From assembly GCA_963978545.1 (NCBI GenBank), contig OZ021725.1:90087805-90151804 (forward strand): a stretch of 64,000 bases of DNA, written 5' to 3'. Positions within the stretch are counted from its first letter, which is position 1, and each line of letters starts with the position of its first letter. Position numbers and translations under genes: made by a program. Positions 42,158 to 53,720 of the stretch are shown here, one piece after another. This stretch comes from Linyphia triangularis (Eukaryota > Arthropoda > Arachnida > Araneae > Linyphiidae). Below the pieces are notes generated by a model. The model worked only from the letters and a program-made list of their open reading frames with translations. It was not told the origin of the DNA and searched no databases.

Positions 42158-43449
42158 CTTGACCGGTCCTGTATGGAATAATACTGTTATCACAGAGCTC
42201 ACTTATTTATTCTAAAATTTTTAGAAAGTATTACTTAGTATCGATAGTTTGATACGAATCGATTGATGTACTGATTGATGTTAGAGAGCAATATCCCTCA
42301 CTATCTGATGTAAACCACCCGTCAGATTGAAGAGATTTCATACGAACATTTGTGGTGCGAAAATATTGCGATCAACAAGCATGACTTCACTTTTATGATC
42401 ACGTAATAATCGCGATAGATAATCGTGGTGATAATCGATGCAAAATATATTAGGTTTAAATTACTGAATTGGAATCACATATTTCCACACCCATGATAGC
42501 TAAATTTAAAGCATATGCTCACCCGCACCTAGGGGATTTTAAAAATAGTTTTATTTTTTGGATTCATTTTTCGAGAATATATTTGTCTAGTTTATAATGG
42601 AAGCTAAAGAAGAGTGTAAGCATGGATCGGAAAATTGATGAAAAAGTACATAGTATTTTCAAATGAATGTCAAACATTAATATGTCATTATGTGAAATTT
42701 ATAAAATTCCTTAAAATATTAAACGTAAAAAAAAAGTTTTAAACGAAAATAGTCATTTTTTTGTTACGCTTGCGATATATGCTATATCGTAGAAAATATC
42801 TGAAGCTGAGATAAATGTACGTTGAAATAGATGTTATATAATTCATGAACATAAATTTAAAAAAAATTGTGCCATGAAACTGGACCAAGAAGCAGAATAA
42901 CAGTTTGGCATGCAAGATTTCTAGGCATCGAGGCTCGTCTGCCTATCTTTTCAAAGAAGACATGGTGGCGATTGTGACTAACAGTCCGAGTTATCTAGTT
43001 GCGTGGTGGAAGCTTCCATAGTCTTATTCGAAACGTAAAATACGAAGCAGTTTCTTCTTAAAAGTCTTCCTAGAAGCACTCCTTGTATATGCACGTTCAA
43101 CTTTGAACAGCCATGATCATGATCTAATAGATCATGTATAGCTTTCGCGCAAAATAATCTCCAATACAACAAACCAAGAAAAGTGTCATGAATCATCCTC
43201 AAAATAAAAAAAATCTTAAAAGCAATCGAATGATTACAAAAATTCATCATGTCCTTAATTCTGATAGTCTTTCAAAACTCATTCAAACATATTTCAAAGC
43301 ATTTAAAACAAGTTTAAGAAAAAGAGTCCCCAAAATATGTTTTTTGCAAGCCAGTTTGTGTATTCAACCAGTGCTTATTTCCCGATTCCGCCATTCTTGT
43401 TATTCACTCGACACAAATGCCAGCTTGCTCTTTCTTATTAAACCTTCCG
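42157..43449. other. AT-rich stretch with palindromes
   Basis: No gene supported. A 19 bp palindrome CATGATCTA-A-TAGATCATG lies at 43118-43136, and TGATCACGTAATAATCG-like words at 42398-42440. Frames at 42978-43250 and 43188-43457 lack motifs. Confidence 0.45.
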
Positions 43450-43488
43450 TGACGTAATCTCTTTGCCACCCACAAAGCGGTATAAATA
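43450..43488 (+). promoter_or_regulatory. CRE-like site plus TATA box
   Basis: TGACGTAA (43450-43457) matches an ATF/CREB site with one change from the palindrome. TATAAATA (43481-43488) is a canonical TATA box 24 bases downstream. The spacing and order suit a plus-strand RNA polymerase II core promoter with a start near 43512. Confidence 0.35.
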
Positions 43489-43623
43489 TCCTCGAATAGA
43501 TTGCGGTGATAATTAAAAAAAAGGAACCCTCCCTGCACCAAGAGTGACACTTCCGCTCACAAAGATAATCGCTGAACTGGTTCTAAGAAGAACTTGGGTT
43601 GATTACTTATAATCTCCAGCAGA

Positions 43624-43830
43624 ATGGTCACCTCAACTTTCGCACATAAAAGTTTTAACTCCCTTCTAAATTGTGTGATTAATAATATTCTTTTGACTTG
43701 TTTAAGAAAATTTTATTTCCAAATTGTTTTTGATATTACTTCTATGATTGTTGAGTGTTTAAAAGAAACTTCCATAGAACAACTAGTTGATGGAATAATG
43801 GTTAGATTCCAAAGAACAAAAAATGGATGA
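43624..43830 (+). CDS. Possible small single-exon gene, unknown product
   Basis: A 68-codon frame starts at the first ATG downstream of the CRE/TATA pair, with A at -3 and G at +4 (good Kozak context). No other ATG lies between the predicted start near 43512 and this one. An AATAAA polyadenylation signal follows at 43911-43916, about 80 bases after the stop. The product would be small, with hydrophobic segments around residues 15-25 and 31-43 and three cysteines; no signal peptide or known domain is evident. Its composition is like the surrounding DNA, so the frame may be chance. The support is the ordered set of gene signals, not the protein itself. Confidence 0.15.
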   Translation: MVTSTFAHKSFNSLLNCVINNILLTCLRKFYFQIVFDITSMIVECLKETSIEQLVDGIMVRFQRTKNG

Positions 43831-43910
43831 CTTATGTAATATGTTCCATTCTTTGTTAAATGTTTATTATTCAGGCAGATCTGTAGATTTCTGAAAATCT
43901 TAAAAATCAG

Positions 43911-43916
43911 AATAAA
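43911..43916 (+). terminator. AATAAA polyadenylation signal (candidate)
   Basis: Canonical AATAAA downstream of the small frame ending at 43830. This word is common in AT-rich DNA, so it is weak evidence alone. Confidence 0.15.
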
Positions 43917-44369
43917 TCTGCTGCATATGAAAAATTTACTTTTTTAAGATCTTTTTTTTTGTTTGGGAAAAATTATCAAACTATTCATTTTTTAAAAGTT
44001 ACCAAGTTATACCCCAAATATATAAAGTTGGAACTCTTACATCAAGACAGTGATTTTAATGTAACGATGAGAATTTTGCTATCGAAGAAAATAATTCAAC
44101 AAGTCCCTATTAAAACATAAATGTGAACTAATGGTGAATATATGATATACACAGACAATTATATATTGATATACATTGTGTTTCAATTTCTCGCCTCATA
44201 TTTCGATTTCTCATTTCAAAGTCCTCACCAACCACAATAATCTTAACATATTATCATTTCGCAGTCAATCCTTATAAATACCTTCATTAAGCATCCAACT
44301 CTAGACGAAAAAGGTTCACAAAAAATAGTAAATAAAAAAAGTTCGTAATGAAGCTCGCTCAACGTGACC
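43917..44369. other. AT-rich non-coding stretch
   Basis: Nothing recognised. Confidence 0.5.
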
Positions 44370-45010
44370 AAATTAATGCATCATCACGTGACCTTTAATT
44401 AATCACGATCTCGACTAAAAACTCTCTCTTTTTTTGTTGCAGTTGTGCAATATATTTTCCCTTATTATTTCTCTTCACAACTCATCACCCGCCCATCTTC
44501 TGCACGAGAAAAAGTAACAAAAGTAGAGAAGACAGAAAAAAAAATACCTGTATACAAGAGGGGGCATGAACAAAAAAAAAATAGAAGGGGGTATTCTAAC
44601 CACACGCGCAGGGTCACGTCACACCTTTTACCCACATCGGGGCACAGCCCGGGCACAGGTTAAAACACCCGTCACGCCCCTGTAACACCTTCGGCCTGCC
44701 AGCAAATCCTGAGGCGAAGATGAACTAAAAAAATGGTTATATAGGCCAAGGCGTACGGGATATTGAGGTGGGTTCTTCTCTCTTTTTTTGCGATTTGTTT
44801 ATTCTTTCGGTAAAGAAGTTTTCGCACATCTTCAAGAAGCGATTTATCACTATGTTCCTGATGGCGGAGGTTGGTTTTTGGTGGCCCAGTGTGATGTTTT
44901 GGTAGGCATTGCGATGCTTGTGGTGGGGGTAGGTTGGCTCTGAGGAGGAGCTGGTGATGTGATGACAGCTGAGGAGGTTCTGTAATCCAAGATCTTCTCT
45001 AAGGTATGAG
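44370..45010. promoter_or_regulatory. Island J with skew switch and TCACGTGA
   Basis: Hand counts: 44461-44700 has 68 C and 46 G, and 44761-45000 has 35 C and 74 G. The switch is near 44720. An 8 bp palindrome TCACGTGA stands at 44384-44391 at the left edge, close to TTAATGCATCA. CpG is fairly common in 44605-44700. No coding frame is convincing. Confidence 0.4.
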
Positions 45011-46579
45011 AACAGAAGCTTTAATTTTTACCTTCATTTACAGTTGCGATATTTTTGTGAGTGGAAGTAAAATTAAATGTAATTACTGATCACTGTTACG
45101 TCCTTCAAGAGAAATGCTTAAGTATTTGTGTCTAAGATGCCAATAAAGCTGTATAGTTATGGAATTACTAACAAAGCTTGTAACAGAAAATGATTTGTTG
45201 ACAGACTACTTCTGTTGTAGAGAAAATGCGCCTAGACCTCCCAGTTATTTTAATGAAACCAAAGTCAATGACGGGGCGTCGACGAAATATATTTTAATTC
45301 CTAAAAAATGACAGGCGTCCCCAAAAATTTATGCGACATCTTCAGAAGATTTTATCAGAAAAGTCGTACTCGAAACCACAATCTAAATAAAAATTGCCAT
45401 TACAAATGAGTAGAAATTTGGTGTCATTGTAACTTCACAAAGAATTAATTTTAAATGTAATGGTGGCTGTGATGCTGCAAGGATCAATACTCCAATAAAC
45501 ACAAGCTTAACTACATTTTTTGTGGAAGAAATCATGATTCATCAAGTCCATATCTCAAGTTCAAAATCAGTGAGTAAATTCTCTTATCAGATACGTTATA
45601 TAATTCCGTCAAGACCCGTGATTACATAATAAAAAAAAATCGGTGAGAAAAACACACTGCACATTTACAAAGGATAACAAAAGATACCATTAAAAGAGGA
45701 CTACTTTATGCGACCAATGAAGCACATCACGTAGTTCTCATTCTAAGAACCCCTCACTCTGCCCCCTAAAAAAGCGTTAAGTACCAGCGTAAACGTCTAA
45801 GTAGTTAGCAGTACAAAGAGAGGTTCCATGGTGCCCCAGTTCTCAGCTGTTAAAAATCCCCTGCTACTTGATCAGGCCCCTTTTGCTTTTCTTGATCTTG
45901 TTCGAGCCTCCCACAAGTATGCTGCTTGTCCCCCTCCCATATAGTTATGAATCATGCTCATTCAATACATTTCCGGTGACGGGTCTTAGCAATCTTGAGT
46001 AAACACGCTGAAGAAAAATAGCAAAATTTGATTTTCTTCTATGTTTGAGAGGGTCCTTATTTTAGTTAAGAAATATGTTCCTTTTTATTTTAGGATTTAT
46101 TGTTTCCTTTATAAGGAGTGTTCTTCAAACGATTGCTTTGATTCAGTTTGAAGAGAATGACGCATACAGTGGAAATGTGTGAGCACGTCTTCGATTCTAT
46201 TAACAATGCGGAAACATGCCCAAAAGTTTGAAAACCATTCGTGGATGATGAAATACATCTACTTTGAAAGAATATACCACATTAGAGTTGGTCCTTCATT
46301 TCGATGTTCAAGGAGAGGCTATCGAAAAGTCGGGAGTCACTTCATAACAAAGGGGAAAGAAGAAATTGGAATATATTACGTAGGAATATTATTATTGAAT
46401 CCGAATAACGAAATATTAATATCGGACTAATGCATATAACGGAACACAGTACTTCAATCTTACCGACTATCTTTTGTTTGAGTTAATACGAATAATTTAA
46501 CTTAGCCAACCCTAATCTAATAAACTCAGCATAACATGAGTCACGCGAATCTTACCATCTCATCTGGTCATACAAACAA
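45011..46579. other. Non-coding stretch, mixed composition
   Basis: No gene supported. 45830-45945 is C-rich without a paired G-rich arm. A frame of 83 codons at 46179-46430 lacks motifs. Confidence 0.4.
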
Positions 46580-47360
46580 AGCATGGAAGAATCTTACTTA
46601 TACGATGGACATACAATGACACTATTAACAAAAATCCAATTACAAATACCCAAATATACGATGCAATATTTATTCCAGATATATCTGAAACGACAAAAAG
46701 CACTCCTCCAGTCGGACTGGTCCGCTATAACCCCATTTCGGAGCTATAGCTTCCTCAATGAAAGAATTCTAATGAATCATACAAACTCAGCAAGAGGAGG
46801 ATTATATATTGAATCTAGAGCGCATATTAATTCCGGACTTGTGTGTAAGACCATTTATTACCGGGTGTGCTTCCAGCCAGCCGTGGTCAATTCTCCCCCC
46901 TTTGATGATGACCAAAAGAAAAAACTGGACGCTTAATGACCCATTCTACCCCTGGACTGTCAATGGATGGCCGCAAAGTAATTACAGCAACTCGACTGCC
47001 CAAGAGGAATCGTTCTTCCAAATATTTCTCGTCCCCCCTTCTTATCAAATGAGGGGTGCAGGCGGACAGAAGAGTGTTTGCCTAACAAAAACTCGGCCCA
47101 ATCTCCCCACCCCACTTCCATCCTCATGCATTCATTTCTTCTCATCCTAAGGGTATGTGATATGAAAGAACACCAGCTCCAACTTGCTCTATTCCTATTG
47201 AAATGGAATGAGTTAAAAATGGATAAATTCAAAGTATTTCTTACCAAACATTGGCGAAGTTCCGTGCTCTTCTAGAAAACAATGCTCTTTCGAATTTCAA
47301 TTTAATCATGTGTTTTAAGAGATAATTTTTTGGTAAGTGGTAATTTTTAGTAGGTTACAG
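46580..47360. promoter_or_regulatory. Island K, C-rich arm dominant
   Basis: A C-rich plus strand runs over 46690-47130 (ATTCTCCCCCCTTTG, CTCGTCCCCCCTTC, CTCCCCACCCCACTTCC), then a weaker return to T and G after 47270. Overlapping frames of 95-117 codons on both strands look compositional; none shows a known motif. Confidence 0.25.
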
Positions 47361-47989
47361 GAGAAATACATTTTGACAAACTAGTGTTTCCATCAATGAC
47401 GGTAGGCCTTTTCAATCGCCCCTTGTTAATATCGTTTCGACTCCTAATTGGCGGATTACAGAATACATAGTTTTTCAGAAATCAGTTATAATAAAAACAA
47501 TAAATCGAAGGGAAAAAAATCTTTTAGGGTAGTTCGCCTTCGAGTCTTTGACTTACAGAATTAATTTGATTGATCAAGAAATCTATACATATTTTACAAT
47601 AATCCTTTTAATATGTTTGCATCTGTCAAATTTTTTATTAGAATATCTTTCGTTTTTAACGCCTCAAGTTCTGTAGATTTAACAACTTTGATTTGAGCCA
47701 CGCCAGCATTTACTGAACCATGTTACATTCAGTAAAGTCTAACTGACAAATATAACGTTAATTCACTTTGAAGAGGACACCAGATTTGATCTTGCATGCA
47801 TTGCTTCCACAAAGCAATAAATGCAGAAGGCAGATTGCCTAGCTTCAATAACCGAGCTGTTTTGTCGAATTTTTACTGCTTTTCTCACATACGAAGAGCA
47901 GCTGTGGGACAATTCCCATTAAAACGTTCCTTCATAACTTTCACAATGGAAATCCTTAGTGATAATTCTCGAAGAGATTTTTAGAAATA
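47361..47989. other. AT-rich non-coding stretch
   Basis: Nothing recognised. Confidence 0.45.
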
Positions 47990-48400
47990 TAATCCTCAGT
48001 TGGGGTGGCATAAAATTACGAGAACCATTTCTCTCTCATTTGCCAACCTTGTTGCCGCCCCTCCCTCTCCTCCTCAGAAAAGAAGGTCCAACTGGTCATC
48101 AGGAGCAGGAGAGATAGGAGCTTCCATATTTCATTTATTTTCTCCTGCTTTCCATATTCCTTCCCCCCTTCCGGCGTTTGTGTGACTCGCTTTCTTTCAC
48201 TCTCTTCCTTCGTTCTGTTTGGGCAGTAGCCCCACAGACCGGCTTGCATTATTTTTTCTTTCTCTCCTCGTTTGGTTTTTCCACGAGAATAGATACAAGT
48301 GTCAAGAGGGGGCGTTGCTCTAAGTGTAATGTTTTCACTGGGAGGAAGATTTTCTTGTTTGTCGAATATTGTGTGGTGGGGGGATGAGCTGAGCTACATA
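47990..48400. promoter_or_regulatory. Island L with skew switch
   Basis: A C-rich pyrimidine arm (48048-48205) is followed by a G-rich arm (48300-48390, GTCAAGAGGGGGCGTTGC, GTGTGGTGGGGGGATGAG). The polarity matches the other islands. The short frames on both strands lack motifs. Confidence 0.3.
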
Positions 48401-49680
48401 GAAATGAACGATTTATTTTCATAATTGTAAGCTGTAATTAATAAAGAATATATTAATTTCGAGAATTTTGGGCGTTGGTCTTATTCTAAAAACAACCCAA
48501 TGCTTTTTCGTTGATTGATTTATTTAGAAAATATGGCACATTAACTATCTATGTACGAAATTTCAAGTAACAACTATATTTAAATTCAATTCTTTGTAAA
48601 TACGACATTTCTCATACCAAAATAACTTTCTTGACTAATATCCATTGTTTTCTATATCTTTTCTTTTTTCCAACCTCTAGTTTAGTAACTAATGAGAAAC
48701 AATAAAGTTTTTTTTTTCCCTCACTTAAAAAAAAAAAAAAAAAAAAAAAAAAACACTTTCTGTTTATTTTGACGTTATCAGCACCATTTTAATTTTGAAA
48801 TTTTCTTGTTAGTGGTCACATTTGGAATAAAGAAAGAGCTGAGTTTACGAAGAGCTTTCAGTTTCTTGTGACTAAGAATTTAACAAAAAGTAATTGCAGA
48901 TTGACAAAGCAATTCAAAACGATTATATAAAACTTCTGTAAAAATAAGATTTCAAAACATTTACTTCAAAGGTAAAAGTCATCTCTTATAATTAGAAATA
49001 TTCAGAAAATAACATTGTACCGACACAAGTACATTGAAGTAATTTTCTAAAAAACTTTTCTCTTTGAAAGTGATTAAATACTTTTTAAAATGCTTTGTCA
49101 TTCATTAAACAAAGTAAGAGAATAGTAGTTGTTGAGTTATATTCAAGGTATAGAAGCTATTTCGGATAAAAAAGACCCTTTGAAAAGATTTATACGATTC
49201 TATAATGCTTTTCATTGATGCAAGCCATTATTTTTATTCATTAAATCGAAGGCTTCTTGTTAGATAACTAACCAAATTTTTTTTTTATGAATAAGATTAA
49301 AAAAAAAAAAAAAAAAATGTCGGTATATAACACTTAATTGTATGAATTTCCCCAATACTTTAACGCAAAACCTTCGTGAAATACGACATACCATAATTTT
49401 AATCAATATTTTTTTAAAGTTAAATGAGAGAAGAATTTTGAAATAATATCTTAAAAGTGGTTCAAACCTCTTCAGTAAATATAGTCGCAATAATTTCTAA
49501 ACAAGTAAAATAATTTAAACAAATGACGAAACTAAAATGAAGAATGTGTGCTCACACAGAAATAAATGTTGAGAAAAACACTCACTTTTTATTTCATAGT
49601 TTATTATGTTCTGATTAATGATCCAATCGTGCATATTTACAATTTAATTATTAAAATTTCGGAACTTGTTGCTCTAGCAG
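48401..49680. other. AT-rich stretch with A runs
   Basis: No gene. A runs lie at 48727-48753 and 49300-49317. Confidence 0.5.
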
Positions 49681-50340
49681 CGTGCAAATGGTTCAAATAA
49701 CCGTTATTATTTCAGTTACCGACCTGAACCTCCACCCGAACCAATACAACCTTTCCACCCTAGACCTGAAATTAACACCTCCTACATTAATCCTCTTTCC
49801 CTAACACAGCATAAAGAGGGAGAGTCCAAAAGAATAAATGAACAAGAGAAGGGGTGGGAGGTAGGAAGAAAAGCAGCCCTCGCATATCTCATCTGGACAT
49901 TGGGCAAGTGGCCTTGGGGCTTCCAGTTCGATACGAGCAGCATCATTAATTCTGTGCATTACATCGGAATGGACAATGAAGATATACCATAGTGGGGGCA
50001 AGTGAGGGGGGAGGGGGCAATCTTGCCCGGGTGGCTTGCTTCATCCATTAAGGAGATAGGGGGCTAATGGTTTCAGCCAAGATATGGTGAATTCCAATCA
50101 GGCAGTGCCGACCGCACTTTATGACAAGTAGTTGGTCGATCTTGAATGGTCAAGGGGAACGTCTTTCACTGGCAGCTTTGCCCAAAAGAAGGATTAGGAC
50201 TTCTGGATGACTTTTGGGGATGTGAAGGAGGATTGTGCTTTTTGATGAGGGTGTTAGTATGTCTTTTTGTTGTAGGGTAGATTTAATGTGTTCTGCATCC
50301 TAAAAGATGGAAAGCTTTCGTTTGTCAGACGTTGTGGTTA
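49681..50340. promoter_or_regulatory. Island M, sharpest skew switch
   Basis: Hand counts: 49681-49800 has 40 C and 11 G; 49981-50280 has 45 C and 100 G. The line 50221-50280 is 48/60 G+T, the mirror of the 48/60 A+C line in island B. The change falls near 49820-49850. The G-rich arm has AGTGAGGGGGGAGGGGGC (49991-50008), which could form a G-quadruplex. No frame is convincing. Candidate divergent promoter, enhancer or replication start. Confidence 0.4.
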
Positions 50341-51050
50341 GAACTCTGGACAATGAGTATGTACACTAATACTTTTTGTTAAGACCAAATCACCAATTTT
50401 CACGTAGAATAAATGTTACTAAACTCGTATTAATAGCTCGTTTCTGTTTTAAACAAATTTTTAAACTAGTAAATTTGTATTTTATTAAAATATATAGTGC
50501 ACAATTATCAATTCCAAGAATTGAATTTTATAATTATCGTTTAGTTGCATTTTAAATATTACAAGCTAGAAAATGCATACCATTGTATCAATATACCTAT
50601 ATGATCTTATGATCTTCCTTTTTTTTTTTTATCTCCAATAATTCAATATTTAGTCAATAGCATGACAATTCTTTAAAAAAAAAAAAGGGAAAAAAAAGAT
50701 AAATGTTTGCTGTTATAATGAATATTTTATTTATTTTACATGATAAAAGAATTTTATTGGAAAAAAAAAATTCTTCGAATTAATCTGACACAATAATATT
50801 CAGTTTTCTGATTAACACGATAAAAGGGAAATCATATTTTTACAATGAAAACATTCGTATCCGAACTAAATTCAGAAAATTAACTAGTTTGTGAATCAAA
50901 ATAATGATAACTGTGATGGATTTTCCTTAATCTATCTTAAAAGCTTAGAGGAGTCAATTATAACACGCTGTTGTAACAACAAACAACATTTATTTACAAT
51001 TCCTTAACTTGTTTAGTATTACAAAGTGTTAGGCTTGTGAATAAACATTT
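50341..51050. other. AT-rich non-coding stretch
   Basis: Nothing recognised beyond A and T runs. Confidence 0.5.
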
Positions 51051-51980
51051 TCCAAACCAAAAGTCTAATACAATCGCAGCTCTAAGTCCTGCGTCTTTCT
51101 TGCTCGGAACTTAGGAAGATCTCTCCCTCTTCCACCAAGGCAAGGCAGTGAAGTCCTTCTCAAGAAGTCATCTGGTTAATATCCATGACAATAACCATAG
51201 AACATCAATAAATAAACTAATTCATTAATAAAATATTTATACAATCATAGGGAATACAAAATTACCATTGATCTTATTCCTAACGTATCCTTAATACGAA
51301 CAATTAAAAGAGAACGTCACTAACTCAATGAACACCATTCAAGCCAGCAGGTCTAAAAGGGTTAAACAACAATCAAATGACTCACTTTAACCCACGAATC
51401 ACAGCCACGAACTTGAACCACATTTTCCACCCTCTTGTTCCGAACAAACTATAAATCCATCGAAATGATTTCTAAGTAAAGACATCTCTCGGATTTTTAT
51501 TTCCCTCGCGGCCCACGTTAGATATTTAAAGCTAATGTCATTTGTTCCTTCCTTGCAAATTTAGCTTCCAGAAACCATTTTTGAATGAAGATTCTCATTC
51601 CCCAGAAACTGGAGGATAGTTGGACAAACGTAACCCTCTTCAGCAGAAGCAATTTCGTCATTAGTTCTAGTTGAGGAGGTTTTGGATCGAGGTCTCCGAA
51701 AAACGTCCGGAGATAAAAGGCCTCAGAAATTATGCGGATTTTTACCTCGGAAATGTTGATATTAGAGAAAGGGAACCGTCGGGTGAAAACAGACGTCATA
51801 ATAATATTAATTTTCTATTGTGTTATTTTTTTTGTTGGTGTTTTGTATGATTGGAAGAAGAGCCAGGGGTGGACTCAGAGCTACACTTGTAGAACTTGTA
51901 CAGTAGACTTGTCTCGTGCCTTACGATTGATGTTTATTACCGTTTACACTGATTCTACTACACATTTCGTATTTGGATTA
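51051..51980. promoter_or_regulatory. Island N with skew switch
   Basis: 51360-51470 is A+C rich (TTTAACCCACGAATCACAGCC, GAACCACATTTTCCACCC) and 51660-51910 is G+T rich (GTTGAGGAGGTTTTGG, AGAGCCAGGGGTGGAC). The change lies near 51550-51620. A CRE-like GACGTCAT lies at 51791-51798. Frames of about 90 codons on both strands lack motifs. Confidence 0.3.
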
Positions 51981-53099
51981 AAACTTAAGGTTTTTGTTTG
52001 AAATCGGAATGATCACATTGTCATTGAAATAAATCTACTTTTCTTGCACTAATATATTCTTCCTTTTTTTTTTTCTTCTTTTTTTTTTTTAAAAAGATAC
52101 TTTCATTAGCAGAGTGCAGTTGTAGTTGTGAAAGCTTACAATTTTTTTCTACCAGAGAAAAAAATATTGCGAAAATGTAAAAAAACAAAGGCAATTAATT
52201 TTTTTTTTAGTAACAATTTTAAAATAGGGACCACAACTTTAAACTTTTATTAGAAGCAAGGAAAAAAGAGCATAAATTATAAAACGGCACTTGATCCGCA
52301 TAAACTCAAGTTAATTCTAAGAGATGTTAGTGGCAACAAAGTTGTTACAATTTTTGAAGTTTACACATTTTTTTTTACGAAGTACGACAGGAAAGATGAA
52401 GAAACAATTGTTAAATGTAATCAAACTAAAATATCAGTTTGCTCACGTCAGAGGAAAAAAAGAATGTACATTCTTAAATCTAAATTGTTAATAAAAAAAA
52501 TATGATATTCTTAAGTATAGTAATTGTTAGTATTTTAGTACAATCAAAATAATTGTTAATAGAGTCAACAGGTAAAGTAATTCTTGATAACTTTTCCCTT
52601 CGTTAAAGAGCATTATATTTATGGTATCATTCGCATCAGGAAATTGTGTAAATTATACAAAATCATTACTTTTGCTTGCTTGATTCTAAAGCGATATTAA
52701 GTGCCTTAACTTAAAGTAAATCTTACCTCATTTTGAAATTGGTGACATTGAAGTACTTAGCGCGGAATTTAATCAACATGTGATAAATATTTAAATTAAA
52801 CTTAAGACATTTATAAAGCTCAAAATCTTAAATCCTTCAATAGTCCAACTTAATGTGAATCCTGAATTCAGTAGCAAAAAAATGCATTTCCAACTTTTAA
52901 AAGCAAAAATGCTGCCTATGCCTCAGGAATAAGTATGATGCAATAATTGTGAATCCTCATCGATAGTTACAAATGTCGCTCGAAGGCACCTTGAAAACTT
53001 GCAATAAAGCATATTCATCACAAAAAATGCCCAAGAGTAATTTACCAAACATTCGTTAAATCCGGTATTTACATTATCTTCATAATCTTCCAGATCATT
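51981..53099. other. AT-rich non-coding stretch
   Basis: T runs near 52063-52090. No gene supported. Confidence 0.5.
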
Positions 53100-53720
53100 C
53101 ACCCTAAGAGCGATCACAAATCGCCTTCAGAGAAGAAAGACATGGCACTTCATTTATATTTTGTTAAAAGACTCACGAAATTCCTAAATTGTCCACTTCT
53201 AATCACACTTAGCCGACAAAGAACGAAAAAAACAACGATTTTCATCTCCAGAAAGCTCAAATCGGTAAACAGTCACTGAGTCGTATCCTCTCCGACAAGG
53301 AGCATGTCAGCTTAGGGAATCGGTGAAAAAGTAGGGGAAAAAAATATAATAATAATAAGACTCGATGTGCGTGTTTTGCGTTTGGAAACATCGCAATTAC
53401 AACCCCATGTAGTCAAATTACGTCCGTAAATGAGCCAACGACTATGAGATGTAGTCAAGCGAGCGTTTTTAAACTGTCCTCTCTTCTAGTCAATAAATTT
53501 GAGATTGAGACGGAACGTCTTCAGTGTATCACTTCAGTGTATATGCAGTTCATGTGGTAGAAAATTATACATTTGCTTAGCTGGAAGACATTTCGTTATC
53601 GTCGGGTTTTCATCGCTAAAAAGTAATCCAGGATCTAAATGTAGCAAAATGCTAATGGACTGAACCTGATGGATTCTTGGCTGCTAACTGGCTACTTCGG
53701 CATACCGGATAAGTTATTAA
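53100..53720. promoter_or_regulatory. Island O, moderate skew switch
   Basis: 53190-53300 is C-rich and 53640-53710 is G-rich; the middle is mixed. It is weaker than islands B, J and M. No frame. Confidence 0.2.

Noticed and set aside
43118..43136. CATGATCTA palindrome as a regulatory or transposon site
   Set aside because: It is a short AT-rich palindrome with no second copy or neighbouring signal, within the range of chance in 64 kb.
46583..47247. Frames of 95-117 codons on both strands
   Set aside because: Overlapping open frames in a C-rich tract with no family resemblance.
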